DNA of 40,663 nt from an uncultured Clostridia bacterium (GTDB lineage: Bacteria; Bacillota; Clostridia; Oscillospirales; Ruminococcaceae): assembly GCA_947625195.1 (NCBI GenBank), contig CANQNK010000020.1:1-40663 (forward strand), in the 5' to 3' direction. The notes below the pieces were generated by a model. The model did no database searches. It saw only the letters and a list, made by a program, of their open reading frames with translations, and was not told the origin of the DNA. Positions within the stretch are counted from its first letter, which is position 1, and every line of letters begins with the position of its first letter. A program made the position numbers and the translations under genes. This document shows, piece by piece, positions 33,035 to 40,340 of the stretch.

Positions 33035-33280
33035 TCACTCTCCGAGATAAGACTTGACCAGCGCCTGCAAAAGCTCATCTCTATCTATATGACGGATTAG
33101 ACTTCTTGCATTGTTGTAAGTCGTTATGTAGGTCGGATCTTCTGACAGAATGTAACCTACTATCTGATTGATCGGATTGTAACCTTTTTCTTTCAGAGCC
33201 TGATAGATTGTCTGCAAATTGTGCTTAAGCTCTGTTTCCTTGTCGTCCTTTACCTTAAAGGTCATCGTCTGGTCGTACAT
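33035..33280 (-). CDS. ireB: IreB family regulatory phosphoprotein
   Basis: The 81-residue protein matches IreB/YrzL (UPF0297): MYDQTMTF start, [25 protein letters not shown] and a C-terminus [12 protein letters not shown]. In Enterococcus faecalis IreB is phosphorylated near its N-terminus by the Ser/Thr kinase IreK and affects cephalosporin resistance. Threonines at positions 5 and 7 here sit in the matching segment. In most Firmicutes ireB lies between alaS and ruvX; here it stands alone, with its own promoter and terminator. AGGAGG precedes the ATG. Confidence 0.95.
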   Translation of the reverse strand: MYDQTMTFKVKDDKETELKHNLQTIYQALKEKGYNPINQIVGYILSEDPTYITTYNNARSLIRHIDRDELLQALVKSYLGE

Positions 33281-33331
33281 AATCTAATCCTCCTTTTCAG
33301 ATTTTAGTAAAAATAAATACCGCTTAAAGTT

Positions 33332-33360
33332 ATTATAACGCAGTTTTACAAAAATAACAA
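33332..33360 (-). promoter_or_regulatory. Sigma-A promoter for ireB
   Basis: Minus-strand TTGTTA, 17-bp spacer, perfect TATAAT, ~50 bp before the start. Confidence 0.7.
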
Positions 33361-33416
33361 GTCCTTTTTGTATTTTTTTATAAAAGATTTTACTGCTTTT
33401 ATAATATTTTTCGCAC

Positions 33417-34946
33417 TTAACTGTCGTAAATTGTCGATTTGCGCCGTTCTTTTCTTTTTCTGATAGTATCAGACAATTGCTTTATACCAAACGCCGCCAA
33501 TATAATAAACATCGGAGTGAAATTGACAAGATATCTTGACCTTGCCTCCCATATCAAAAAGAACAGAAATACACCTAATACTATTATTCTTATAAGCGTA
33601 ATTTTGCTTTTTTCACTCTGTCTGATCCCGGCAATATAAGATATAAGGATCATCACAAGCAGCAATACATGATAAGCCAGCGCATAAAGATAAAATATCT
33701 TACTTTCAGTAAAAAAGCTTCTTAGAAAGTTGTCTTCACCTTTTTCAAGGTACTGCCTGATAAAGTAAGTTCCGTCGTCCCACGTGTAGCCTATCTTTTT
33801 TGCCAAATGCTTTATCATTCCGAAAATGCCATAATCGGATATTCTCTCCTTTATCATTTCAATATCCGCCTGCTTTTTTTCTTCATAATTTCCAGCATTT
33901 TCCGTGTACCAGAAGTCTTTGTCGCAGTAGCCTCCCCTGTCGTGAAGCCCCATCATTATCCAGTGCGTAATAGGAAATTCATATGCGTTTTTTTCCTCCT
34001 CACTGGCAAGCTGAAAGGCGTTTATTCCCGCTGACAGCATACCCGCTGACAAAACACAAGTAATTATGATCACTGCTGCTTCTTTAAGCCGCCTTTTAAT
34101 TTCTGCCCTGTTAACAATGTATATTATATATGCCAGATACGCTATGGGCAGTATAATAACGCTGCCCTTTATTTTGTATCCTATGATGGCCAAAACGCTG
34201 CTTATTGCCAGAAACGCCGTCATAGATCCGGTTTTGCCGCTAGAAACTCCTTTCAGAAATAACAGTACAGAGCCCATTACAAACGGCATACTCATAGCAT
34301 CGGTGTAATAAAAAGGCGTATAAGTGTAAAAAACACAAAACAAAGCGCCTAAAACAGCCGTGTAAAGCGGAGTTACCTTATCAGAAAAAATCCTCTTTGA
34401 AATAAAGTACATCAGAATATAGGACAGATTAAGCCCCAGCGTGTTTATAAGTATCGGAGCAATTACCGGCATTGTACCGAACAGCTTATCGGTCACATAA
34501 TAAATCAGTGAGACTATTATCAAAATAGCGTGATTGTTCGGGTATCTTGCAAAATAAACCTGGTGCCTTTCGGGAAGATTTTTGTACAGGTCATTCTTGT
34601 CCCAAGACTGAGAAAACTCTCTGGCAGCGCTGTCTACATACTTAAGATCGTGCACAGAGTCGCCTTTGAGCATAAAGGCGCAAATTATCTGAATTGCAAG
34701 TACAAATAAAGCTAATATCCAGAATATCTTGTTTATTTGTGTGGGCGTCAGAATATCGACATGTTTTTTCAGAAAGCCGTAAAACCACACAGCAAGCACC
34801 GAAAGCGCTGCTCCCACTACTAATACCGCTATTACCTCCCACGCCGCTATCTTTACGAATCCTCTCATTATTGATAAAACTATTGCTGAGAAAAATGCAA
34901 ACGCGGCGAATCCATGAATTATTTTAGAGGCTTTTATCACAAACAA
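33417..34946 (-). CDS. Polytopic GT-C-like glycosyltransferase
   Basis: A 509-residue membrane protein with about 11-13 hydrophobic helices. The first large loop (residues ~95-145) reads KGDSVHDLKYVDSAAREF followed by YFARYPNNHAIL. This resembles the acidic first loop and YPP/YPNN segment of dolichyl/undecaprenyl-phosphate-sugar GT39 and GT-C enzymes. I infer transfer of a lipid-linked sugar to a wall polymer or protein on the outer face; acceptor and donor cannot be read. A TTG start at 34946 fits GGAAGTGAC upstream; GTG 34940 is the alternative. It follows pheT by 53 bp, with no clear terminator between, so it may be read through from pheST. Confidence 0.75.
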   Translation of the reverse strand: MFVIKASKIIHGFAAFAFFSAIVLSIMRGFVKIAAWEVIAVLVVGAALSVLAVWFYGFLKKHVDILTPTQINKIFWILALFVLAIQIICAFMLKGDSVHDLKYVDSAAREFSQSWDKNDLYKNLPERHQVYFARYPNNHAILIIVSLIYYVTDKLFGTMPVIAPILINTLGLNLSYILMYFISKRIFSDKVTPLYTAVLGALFCVFYTYTPFYYTDAMSMPFVMGSVLLFLKGVSSGKTGSMTAFLAISSVLAIIGYKIKGSVIILPIAYLAYIIYIVNRAEIKRRLKEAAVIIITCVLSAGMLSAGINAFQLASEEEKNAYEFPITHWIMMGLHDRGGYCDKDFWYTENAGNYEEKKQADIEMIKERISDYGIFGMIKHLAKKIGYTWDDGTYFIRQYLEKGEDNFLRSFFTESKIFYLYALAYHVLLLVMILISYIAGIRQSEKSKITLIRIIVLGVFLFFLIWEARSRYLVNFTPMFIILAAFGIKQLSDTIRKRKERRKSTIYDS

Positions 34947-34978
34947 GTCACTTCCTTTATCACCTATACGCCGTACCT

Positions 34979-34999
34979 AACGGCATAACTGCTGCCGTT
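34979..34999 (-). other. Hairpin directly after pheT
   Basis: AACGGCA / TGCCGTT stem next to the pheT stop. No T-run follows on the minus strand, so it is probably not a full terminator. Confidence 0.4.
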
Positions 35000-37405
35000 T
35001 TAACCTCTTAGCTCGGCACCCAGCTCAGAGAGAGCTTTTACCACCTTTTTCATAGCATTATCAGCCTGCTCATCGGTAAGTGTTTCGTGGTGAGAACGCA
35101 TAGTTATCGAGTAGGATATGCTCTTTTTGCCCGATTCTATCTGCTCCCCCTGATACACGTCAAACAATGTTACGCTTTCAAGAATTTTGCCCACTGCCGC
35201 GCTTATTGTCTTTTCAAGCTTTGCCGCAGGAATATCCTCATCGCAGACAAAGGATATGTCCCTGGTGGTAGCCGGGAACTTTGGAAGCGGCTTATACACC
35301 TTTTGGCTGTTTGAAAGCTTAAGTGACTCATCAACGTTGATTTTTGCGCAGTAGCATCTTGTTCCGACACCGTAGTTTTCCAAAACGTCCGGGTGCAGCT
35401 CGCCGAAGATTGCGATCTCTTCGCCGTTCTTTACAATAACAGCGCTTCTTCCCGGATGAAAAGCCGCTGACTCATCAAAGCACTTGCTCTCCACCGCTCT
35501 TATAACCTCATAGCCGCTTATTCCGGCTGTTTCCAAAACCGTTTCCACAACGCCCTTAAGCGCAAAGAAATCCACTTTGCCGTCAGTGTCATACATTCCT
35601 ATAACGAGCCTTGATAGCTCATCGGGAAGCACATCGTCAGTCTTTATATATTCGGTAGCTATCTCAAAAATTCCTGCTGACGCATTTCTGTAATTATAAT
35701 TTCTTGCCAGAACCTCGCAAATGCTAGGAAGTGCGGAGGTTCTCATAACAGATGTGTCTTCACCCAGCGGATTTGAGATTACAACAGGATCTCTGAGTTT
35801 GCTGTCAGCGGGAATATTGAGCTTATCTAAGCTTTTGGGTGAAACAAAAGAATAAGTAGCAGTTTCATAAAATCCCTGTGCCACCATAGCGGATTTTATT
35901 TTAGCCTTAAACCTCTGCATAGGCGTTTTCTTTGCGTTTGCAACTCCCGTAATAATGGTAGAAGGAATGTTGTTGTATCCGTAAATACGTGCAACCTCCT
36001 CGGCAATATCCGCCTTGCACTCTATGTCTATCCTGTCATACGGAGCAATGACCTTGCCGTCCTTGACGGTAAAGTCCAGACTTTCAAGGTATTTTATCAT
36101 ATCCTGCTCGGGAATATTAGTTCCCAGAAATCTGTTTATCCAGTTGTGATCAAACTCAGCGCTGCGCTCCTTGTTCTCTCCGTAGTCGCAATCTATTACC
36201 GTATTTAAAACCTCACCGCAGCCAAGCTCTTCCACAAGCTCGAACGCCCTTAATATCGCAGGCATACAGTTTCGTGGATCAAGCCCCTTTTCAAACCGGG
36301 AAGAAGCGTCCGTTCTCATACCCAGCTTTTTGGCATCTCGCCTTACGGTAGGGCCGTCAAAGCAGGCAGCCTCAAAAACAACCGTTTCAGTGTCGTCCAT
36401 AATGCCGCTAAACTCTCCGCCCATAACTCCGGCAACTGCGACAGGCTTGTTCTCATCGGCAATTACAAGCATATCGCTTGTAAGCTCTCTCTCAATGCCG
36501 TCAAGAGTTATGATCTTTTCACCGTCCGCAGCATTTCTTACAATGATCTTTGCCCCGTCAACATATCTTAAATCAAACGCGTGCATAGGATGACCGTATT
36601 CCAGCATTACATAGTTGGTAATATCTACAAAGTTGTTTATCGGTCTTACTCCGCTTGCGCGAAGTCTTTCTCTCATCCATCTCGGAGACGGGCCGATTTT
36701 TACGTTTTTAACGATTCCGCCGATGTACCTGGAGCAAAGCTCCTTATTTTTTACTTCAACGCTTAAAAAATCGTTTATGTTGCCGTCAACGCCCGTATAT
36801 GTCGGCTCTTTAAGCTTGCTTTCACGACCGAAGGTAGCGTGCGCTTCCCTTACAAGTCCCCTTACAGACATACAGTCCGGTCTGTTTGAGGTTATTTCAA
36901 ATTCTACCGTTGTATCGTTTAAGCCGATAGCTTCCTTTATGTCTTTTCCAAGAGTCAGATCGCAGTCGTCGCCGAGAAGAAAAATTCCGTCCTCTATCGC
37001 ATACGGAAAATCGTGTGTAGTTAATCCGAGTTCTCCTAACGAGCAAAGCATTCCGTTGCTTTCTTTTCCTCTGAGCTTGCCCTTCTTGATTTTTACTCCT
37101 CCGGGAAGTGTCGAACCGTCAAGCGCCACGGGAACATAATCTCCCGCCTTTACATTCGGCGCACCGGTAACGATCTGCAAAGGCTCATTTCCGCCTACAT
37201 CTACCATACAAACCACAAGATGGTCTGAATCCTCGTGGGGAACAACAGACAAAAGCTTTCCTACTACCACCTTTGATATCTCAGCGCCCTCGGTATCATA
37301 TCTTTCTACCTTTGAGCCGGTCATAGTCAGATCGTAACAGAATTTTTTTATATCGATATCGGAAACGTCTATATAGTCATTAAGCCACTTCATAGATAAA
37401 TTCAT
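35000..37405 (-). CDS. pheT: Phenylalanyl-tRNA synthetase beta subunit
   Basis: The 801-residue protein is a full-length bacterial PheT. The N-terminal MKWLNDYIDV block is followed by the EMAP/tRNA-binding OB domain (residues ~40-150; LQIVTGAPNVKAGDYVPVA). The B3/B4 editing domain contains ITSNRPDCMSVRGL and NFVDITNYVMLEYGHPMHAFD. B5 and the catalytic-like core (ETATYSFVSPKSLD, NPLGEDTSVMRTS) come next. The C-terminal anticodon-binding FDX-ACB domain has FPATTRDISFVCDE and YSITMRSHHETLTDEQ. It forms the (alpha-beta)2 synthetase with the product of pheS, 17 bp upstream. Both are under the T-box. Length and domain set are normal. Confidence 0.97.
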   Translation of the reverse strand: MNLSMKWLNDYIDVSDIDIKKFCYDLTMTGSKVERYDTEGAEISKVVVGKLLSVVPHEDSDHLVVCMVDVGGNEPLQIVTGAPNVKAGDYVPVALDGSTLPGGVKIKKGKLRGKESNGMLCSLGELGLTTHDFPYAIEDGIFLLGDDCDLTLGKDIKEAIGLNDTTVEFEITSNRPDCMSVRGLVREAHATFGRESKLKEPTYTGVDGNINDFLSVEVKNKELCSRYIGGIVKNVKIGPSPRWMRERLRASGVRPINNFVDITNYVMLEYGHPMHAFDLRYVDGAKIIVRNAADGEKIITLDGIERELTSDMLVIADENKPVAVAGVMGGEFSGIMDDTETVVFEAACFDGPTVRRDAKKLGMRTDASSRFEKGLDPRNCMPAILRAFELVEELGCGEVLNTVIDCDYGENKERSAEFDHNWINRFLGTNIPEQDMIKYLESLDFTVKDGKVIAPYDRIDIECKADIAEEVARIYGYNNIPSTIITGVANAKKTPMQRFKAKIKSAMVAQGFYETATYSFVSPKSLDKLNIPADSKLRDPVVISNPLGEDTSVMRTSALPSICEVLARNYNYRNASAGIFEIATEYIKTDDVLPDELSRLVIGMYDTDGKVDFFALKGVVETVLETAGISGYEVIRAVESKCFDESAAFHPGRSAVIVKNGEEIAIFGELHPDVLENYGVGTRCYCAKINVDESLKLSNSQKVYKPLPKFPATTRDISFVCDEDIPAAKLEKTISAAVGKILESVTLFDVYQGEQIESGKKSISYSITMRSHHETLTDEQADNAMKKVVKALSELGAELRG

Positions 37406-37422
37406 TTTAACTGCCTCTTTAA

Positions 37423-38442
37423 TTAAAACTGACGTAAGAATCTGAGGTCGTTATCATAAAGCAGCCTCAAATCATTTATGTTGAATCTTCCCATTGTAAG
37501 TCTTTCAAGACCCAGACCGAACGCAAAGCCCGAGTACACCTCTGGGTCTATTCCGCATTCCTCTAAAACCTTCGGGTGAACCATGCCTGCGCCAAGAAGC
37601 TCAACAAAGCCCTCCTGCTTGCACATACTGCAACCCTTTCCTCCGCAGTTAAAGCACAAAATATCAACCTCGGCAGACGGCTCTGTATACGGAAAATGGT
37701 GCGGACGAAGTCTTATCTTGCAGTCCTCGCCGTACAGGCGCTTCATAAGCATATCAAGCGTTCCGACAAGGTCGCTCATAGTAATGTCCTTGTCTATTAC
37801 AAGCCCCTCAATCTGGTGAAAAATCGGCGTATGTGTAGCATCCGCCGTGTCAGAGCGGTAAACTCTTCCCGGCGAAATAATTCTTATCGGCGGCCTGGTT
37901 TTTTCCATCGTTCTTATCTGAACCGAAGATGTCTGCGTTCTTAAAACCGTGTTTTCGTCGATATAGAAGGTGTCCTGCGTATCTCTTGCGGGGTGATCCT
38001 TAGGCATATTAAGCGCTTCAAAGCAGTAGTGATCAGTCTCAACCTCCGGGCCTTCAACAATGTCAAAGCCCATGCCCATAAATACTTCCTCAATTTCGCT
38101 CATAACGATGTTGAGCGGATGAAGCTGCCCCCGGCTTATTTTCTTTCCCGGAAGCGTAACGTCAAGAGTTTCACTTTTTAAGCTCTGCTCTCTCATTTTT
38201 TCCTTGATCGTTGCCTGAGCTGTTGAAAGAGCCTCCTCAATATCGGCTCTTACCTTGTTTGCAAGCTGGCCCATCTTCGGGCGCTCCTCTGCTGAGAGCT
38301 TACCCATCTGCTTCAAAATTGCGGTGATCTCTCCCTTTTTTCCAAGATACTTTACCCTGATCTCCTCAAGTACCTTTGAATCCCTGGCGTCTTCCAAAGC
38401 CGCCATTGCGCTTTTCTGAATTTTCTCAAGTGCTTCTTTCAT
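37423..38442 (-). CDS. pheS: Phenylalanyl-tRNA synthetase alpha subunit
   Basis: The 339-residue protein has the N-terminal coiled-coil arm (residues ~1-90) and the class II catalytic domain. Motif 1 is HPLNIVMSEIEEVFMGMGFD, motif 2 is RTQTSSVQIRTME and RVYRSDTADATHTPIFHQIEGL, and motif 3 is FAFGLGLERLTMGRF. Between them are F-P-YTEPSAEVDI and four cysteines in CFNCGGKGCSMC, a variation seen in several Firmicutes PheS proteins that may bind a metal. It charges tRNA-Phe together with PheT. The start at ATG 38442 has GAGAGGAC upstream. Expression is controlled by the T-box leader directly upstream. Confidence 0.97.
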   Translation of the reverse strand: MKEALEKIQKSAMAALEDARDSKVLEEIRVKYLGKKGEITAILKQMGKLSAEERPKMGQLANKVRADIEEALSTAQATIKEKMREQSLKSETLDVTLPGKKISRGQLHPLNIVMSEIEEVFMGMGFDIVEGPEVETDHYCFEALNMPKDHPARDTQDTFYIDENTVLRTQTSSVQIRTMEKTRPPIRIISPGRVYRSDTADATHTPIFHQIEGLVIDKDITMSDLVGTLDMLMKRLYGEDCKIRLRPHHFPYTEPSAEVDILCFNCGGKGCSMCKQEGFVELLGAGMVHPKVLEECGIDPEVYSGFAFGLGLERLTMGRFNINDLRLLYDNDLRFLRQF

Positions 38443-38479
38443 TGTAACCGTCCTCTCATAAAAAAAGTAAAAAATAGTT

Positions 38480-38737
38480 TACAAAATAAAAAGTCCTGCC
38501 CTGATAAGGACAAGACGTAATCTTGCTTAACCACCTTAAGGTAAAAGAGCCAACACTCCTCAAGACCAATAACGGAGTCTTAAACCAGCCGTCTGCGCTT
38601 ACAATTTTTGCCAAGCAAAAACTTCGGCGAAGCCGCTCGTGAGTGAACTTCAGCGAATTCGGCCTGAAAAGCTTTCACCATGCGCTTTTCTCTCTGAAAA
38701 GGAAGAAATATCCGCCTACTCTCTCAGTCATCGCGTT
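38480..38737 (-). promoter_or_regulatory. T-box leader (tRNA-Phe) of pheST
   Basis: Read on the minus strand. The leader opens with a stem I segment GAGAGAGTAGGCGG. The specifier-loop region has GAATTCGC, in which TTC (38655-38657) is a phenylalanine codon. The T-box bulge AAGGTGGTTAAGC (38526-38538) carries TGGT at 38530-38533, complementary to the ACCA end expected for tRNA-Phe. A terminator stem GTCTTGTCC / GGGCAGGAC (38493-38516) with TTTTTATTTT follows. Uncharged tRNA-Phe would stabilise the antiterminator and let transcription enter pheS. The order promoter - stem I - T-box - terminator - pheS is complete. The exact stem I fold was not computed. Confidence 0.9.
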
Positions 38738-38743
38738 TAGAAA

Positions 38744-38773
38744 AGTATAACACACCAATATAAATTCTGTCAA
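38744..38773 (-). promoter_or_regulatory. Sigma-A promoter of the pheST T-box transcript
   Basis: Minus-strand perfect TTGACA, 18-bp spacer, TATACT. Confidence 0.8.
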
Positions 38774-38828
38774 GAGTTTTTTACCATTTTTTGTGACCGG
38801 GTAAGTTTTATAATTAAATGCGAAAGGA

Positions 38829-38857
38829 AAAAGCGTAGCAAAACGCAGCTATGCTTA
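38829..38857 (-). other. Hairpin between pheST promoter and DUF2726 gene
   Basis: AAGCGTAGC with GCTATGCTT (one mismatch on the minus strand), followed there by TTTTTCC. It may be a backup terminator for the DUF2726 gene. Confidence 0.4.
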
Positions 38858-38881
38858 ATCGCTTAATTGCCCCTTGCGCAT

Positions 38882-38941
38882 AAAAATACTGATGTCAAGG
38901 GCGGCGAAGCCGTATATTTTACCCTTTACATCAGTATTTTT
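38882..38941 (-). terminator. Long inverted repeat, terminator of the DUF2726 gene
   Basis: AAAAATACTGATGT (38882-38895) pairs with ACATCAGTATTTTT (38928-38941), extended inward by AAGGG/CCCTT. An inner GC hairpin CGGCGAAGCCG sits in the loop. On the minus strand it ends in TTTTTA just after the stop at 38948. The stem is unusually long and runs through on both strands. Confidence 0.7.
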
Positions 38942-38947
38942 TATGTG

Positions 38948-39520
38948 CTATTCTTCAGATTTGCGATTAAGGATATTTTGGATTTTGTTTTCTAATTCAT
39001 CTGAGTTTCTTACTCTCAGAAGCTTATATCCTGTGTTTTGTAATACTTCATTTTTAAAATTGTCGCTTTCAATTGCTTTCCTCGTATTGTGTGTGTAATC
39101 GTCTAGCTCAATTATGAGTTTTACTTCTAAATCTTCTCTGCTTGCTAGAGCAAAATCAATATGTTTAGATTTAATTCTTCCAAATAGTCTATAATATTCG
39201 CTGTTGTCTTTATAGTTTTGGATTTTTATTAAATCGGCAAGCCTTACTTTTGATAGTACAACAAGATTAAGCTTCTCAGATATTACATTTAAGCTTTTAT
39301 AGAAAATCAGTTCTTTTTTGCTTAATAAGCCTTTTCTTATGTATTTGCTTTCATAATCTCGTTTTGATTCGATTTCCTCAACTTGTTGATAATTATAAGA
39401 TTTATATACTTGTTTTTCTCTTTCTCTTTTTCTAACAATCAGATTTTTTTCAATTTTAACTAAAATTAAAATTAGTAGAATTATTATTATCACTGATAAT
39501 ATGATTTCCAATTTTAACAC
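38948..39520 (-). CDS. Membrane-anchored DUF2726 (PD-(D/E)XK-like) protein
   Basis: Up to 190 residues from GTG 39520. TTG 39511 (187 residues) is favoured because GGGG stands 8 bp before it and transcription should begin near 39522. One N-terminal membrane helix (residues ~4-21, almost all Ile/Leu/Val) is followed by a basic stretch (RKRERE). A DUF2726-type domain covers residues ~70-180: LVVLSKVRLADLI, HIDFAL (D122), KLIIELDDYTH (E138) and LQNTGYKLLRV. D...ExD with a following His is the PD-(D/E)XK nuclease-like layout of this family, whose function is unproven. The gene is AT-rich, unlike pheST, and faces away from the phage-like genes. It may be cargo or a defence or replication function of the acquired element. 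Confidence 0.8.
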   Translation of the reverse strand: MLKLEIILSVIIIILLILILVKIEKNLIVRKREREKQVYKSYNYQQVEEIESKRDYESKYIRKGLLSKKELIFYKSLNVISEKLNLVVLSKVRLADLIKIQNYKDNSEYYRLFGRIKSKHIDFALASREDLEVKLIIELDDYTHNTRKAIESDNFKNEVLQNTGYKLLRVRNSDELENKIQNILNRKSEE

Positions 39521-39528
39521 CCCACATA

Positions 39529-39557
39529 ATTATATAATTTTGTTATTTTTTTGTCAA
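39529..39557 (-). promoter_or_regulatory. Consensus sigma-A promoter of the DUF2726 gene
   Basis: Minus-strand perfect TTGACA, 17-bp spacer, perfect TATAAT. The predicted start lies 2-11 bases before the possible GTG/TTG start codons, so the leader is very short. The -35 overlaps that of the divergent promoter. Confidence 0.8.
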
Positions 39558-39579
39558 CATCAGCTTATGCTGATTTAAT
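39551..39579 (+). promoter_or_regulatory. Candidate promoter of the inovirus-like genes with operator-like palindrome
   Basis: TTGTCA (39551-39556), 17-bp spacer, TTTAAT (39574-39579). The spacer is filled by a 16-bp inverted repeat ATCAGC-TTAT-GCTGAT (39559-39574). A protein bound there would block this promoter and touch the divergent -35. Confidence 0.5.
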
Positions 39580-39604
39580 AAATTTAATTAAAGGAGTTTT
39601 AAGA

Positions 39605-39880
39605 ATGATTAAAGTTGTAGGTTTCGAAACAAAAAAGGGTAGTTTCACTAATCAGCAGACAGGTGAGGTTATTGATTATGATAATCTTATAATTTATTAT
39701 GTTAGTGATCTAAAAGAAGAAGTTGAGGGCTTATATTCATCAGAAATTAAAATTAAAAGCAAAGACATTAAAAAGATTCTCGGCGATATAAAGCCTTCTG
39801 AGATGATTAATAAGGAAATAATTCCTTATTATATTCCTGTGGGTAATAGTGTAGTTCTTAATCGCATTGACCTTGCATAG
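39605..39880 (+). CDS. Probable inovirus-type ssDNA-binding protein
   Basis: ATG 39605 (MIKVVGFETKKG) is used; AAAGGAG lies 10 bp upstream, while the upstream frame start at 39551 coincides with the promoter. The 91-residue protein is rich in short beta strands: MIKVVGFE, SFTNQQTGEVIDYDNLIIYYV and EIIPYYIPVGNSVVLNRI. I see no membrane segment. In filamentous phages a small OB-fold ssDNA-binding protein (gpV of M13) precedes the coat genes, coats the single-stranded genome and is displaced at assembly. The size, fold character and position directly before tiny membrane proteins and the coat gene support that role. The assignment is by context and pattern; a homolog search would settle it. Confidence 0.6.
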   Translation: MIKVVGFETKKGSFTNQQTGEVIDYDNLIIYYVSDLKEEVEGLYSSEIKIKSKDIKKILGDIKPSEMINKEIIPYYIPVGNSVVLNRIDLA

Positions 39881-39892
39881 TTGGTGTAAAAA

Positions 39893-40039
39893 ATGGATTC
39901 AGAGTCAATTGAAATTCTAAATAAGATATACATCCTACTAGTTAATTTCTTTGGTTTTTTCAAGGGTGTATTTTACATAATTCTTATATTTTGTATATCT
40001 TATTTCCTTGGTAAGTTTATTTACAATTTAATCTGGTAA
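39893..40039 (+). CDS. 48-residue membrane protein, possible inovirus minor coat protein
   Basis: ATG 39893 to TAA 40037-40039 encodes MDSESIEILNKIY followed by a long hydrophobic segment (ILLVNFFGFFKGVFYII, then LIFCISYFLG) ending KFIYNLIW. It lies between the ssDNA-binding-like gene (12 bp after its stop) and the major coat gene. In M13 and relatives genes VII and IX, each 32-33 residues with one membrane helix, occupy exactly this place and form the end of the virion that emerges first. The ribosome site is weak (GGTG), so translation may be coupled to the gene before it. The position and composition are clear; the minor-coat role is inferred. Confidence 0.6.
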   Translation: MDSESIEILNKIYILLVNFFGFFKGVFYIILIFCISYFLGKFIYNLIW

Positions 40040-40090
40040 AAATGCATTTTTATAAAGTAGTTTTTTGTTTCATTTAGAAAGGAGTTTTTT

Positions 40091-40270
40091 ATGGTAAGTT
40101 TATTTGCGGTAGAAGGCGCTGACACCTCTGCAATAACTACAGCTATTACTTCTATGGTTACAGAGGTAAAAGAAGTTATTTCTGCAGTTCTGCCTATAGT
40201 GCTTCCGGTGGCTGCTATTATTGTAGGCGCTACTATTGCGGTTCGCCTTTTCAAGAAATTTTCCAAGTAG
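40091..40270 (+). CDS. Major coat protein of a filamentous phage (gpVIII-like)
   Basis: A 59-residue protein with an excellent ribosome site (AAAGGAG, 6 bp before ATG 40091). The N-terminal third (AVEGADTSAITTAITSMVTEV) is acidic and amphipathic. A hydrophobic helix (LPIVLPVAAIIVGATIAV) comes next, then a basic tail RLFKKFSK. M13 mature coat protein begins AEGDD and ends VIVGATIGIKLFKKFTSK, so the helix end and DNA-facing tail are nearly the same here. There is no long signal peptide: only about five residues precede the A-x-EG segment, so the product may be inserted as made. It would insert in the membrane and wrap the ssDNA in thousands of copies. A 10-bp hairpin follows, as after M13 gene VIII. 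Confidence 0.88.
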   Translation: MVSLFAVEGADTSAITTAITSMVTEVKEVISAVLPIVLPVAAIIVGATIAVRLFKKFSK

Positions 40271-40280
40271 GAGGCAGTTA

Positions 40281-40306
40281 ATGTGCCTGAGCGATGTCAG
40301 GCACAT
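40281..40306 (+). other. Hairpin directly after the major coat gene
   Basis: ATGTGCCTGA pairs with TCAGGCACAT (10 bp, 6-nt loop), beginning 11 bases after the coat stop. No T-run follows. It covers a possible upstream ATG (40281) of the next gene. In M13 a terminator stands at this place and keeps coat mRNA high relative to gene III. Confidence 0.75.
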
Positions 40307-40340
40307 AATAGTGTCCCCTAATATAAAAAGGAGCTTATCT

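Noticed and set aside
33378-33404. AT-rich inverted repeat TTATAAAAG/CTTTTATAA after the glycosyltransferase gene
   Set aside because: The T-run is on the plus-strand side, where no gene needs it; on the minus strand it is followed by A. Weak stem in AT-rich DNA.
36615-37139. 174-residue plus-strand frame inside pheT
   Set aside because: Shadow of a complete, well-conserved pheT on the other strand.
40021-40306. Minus-strand frames (81 and 68 residues) across the coat gene
   Set aside because: They are antisense to the coat protein, which has a clear ribosome site and M13-like sequence; the antisense products are low-complexity.
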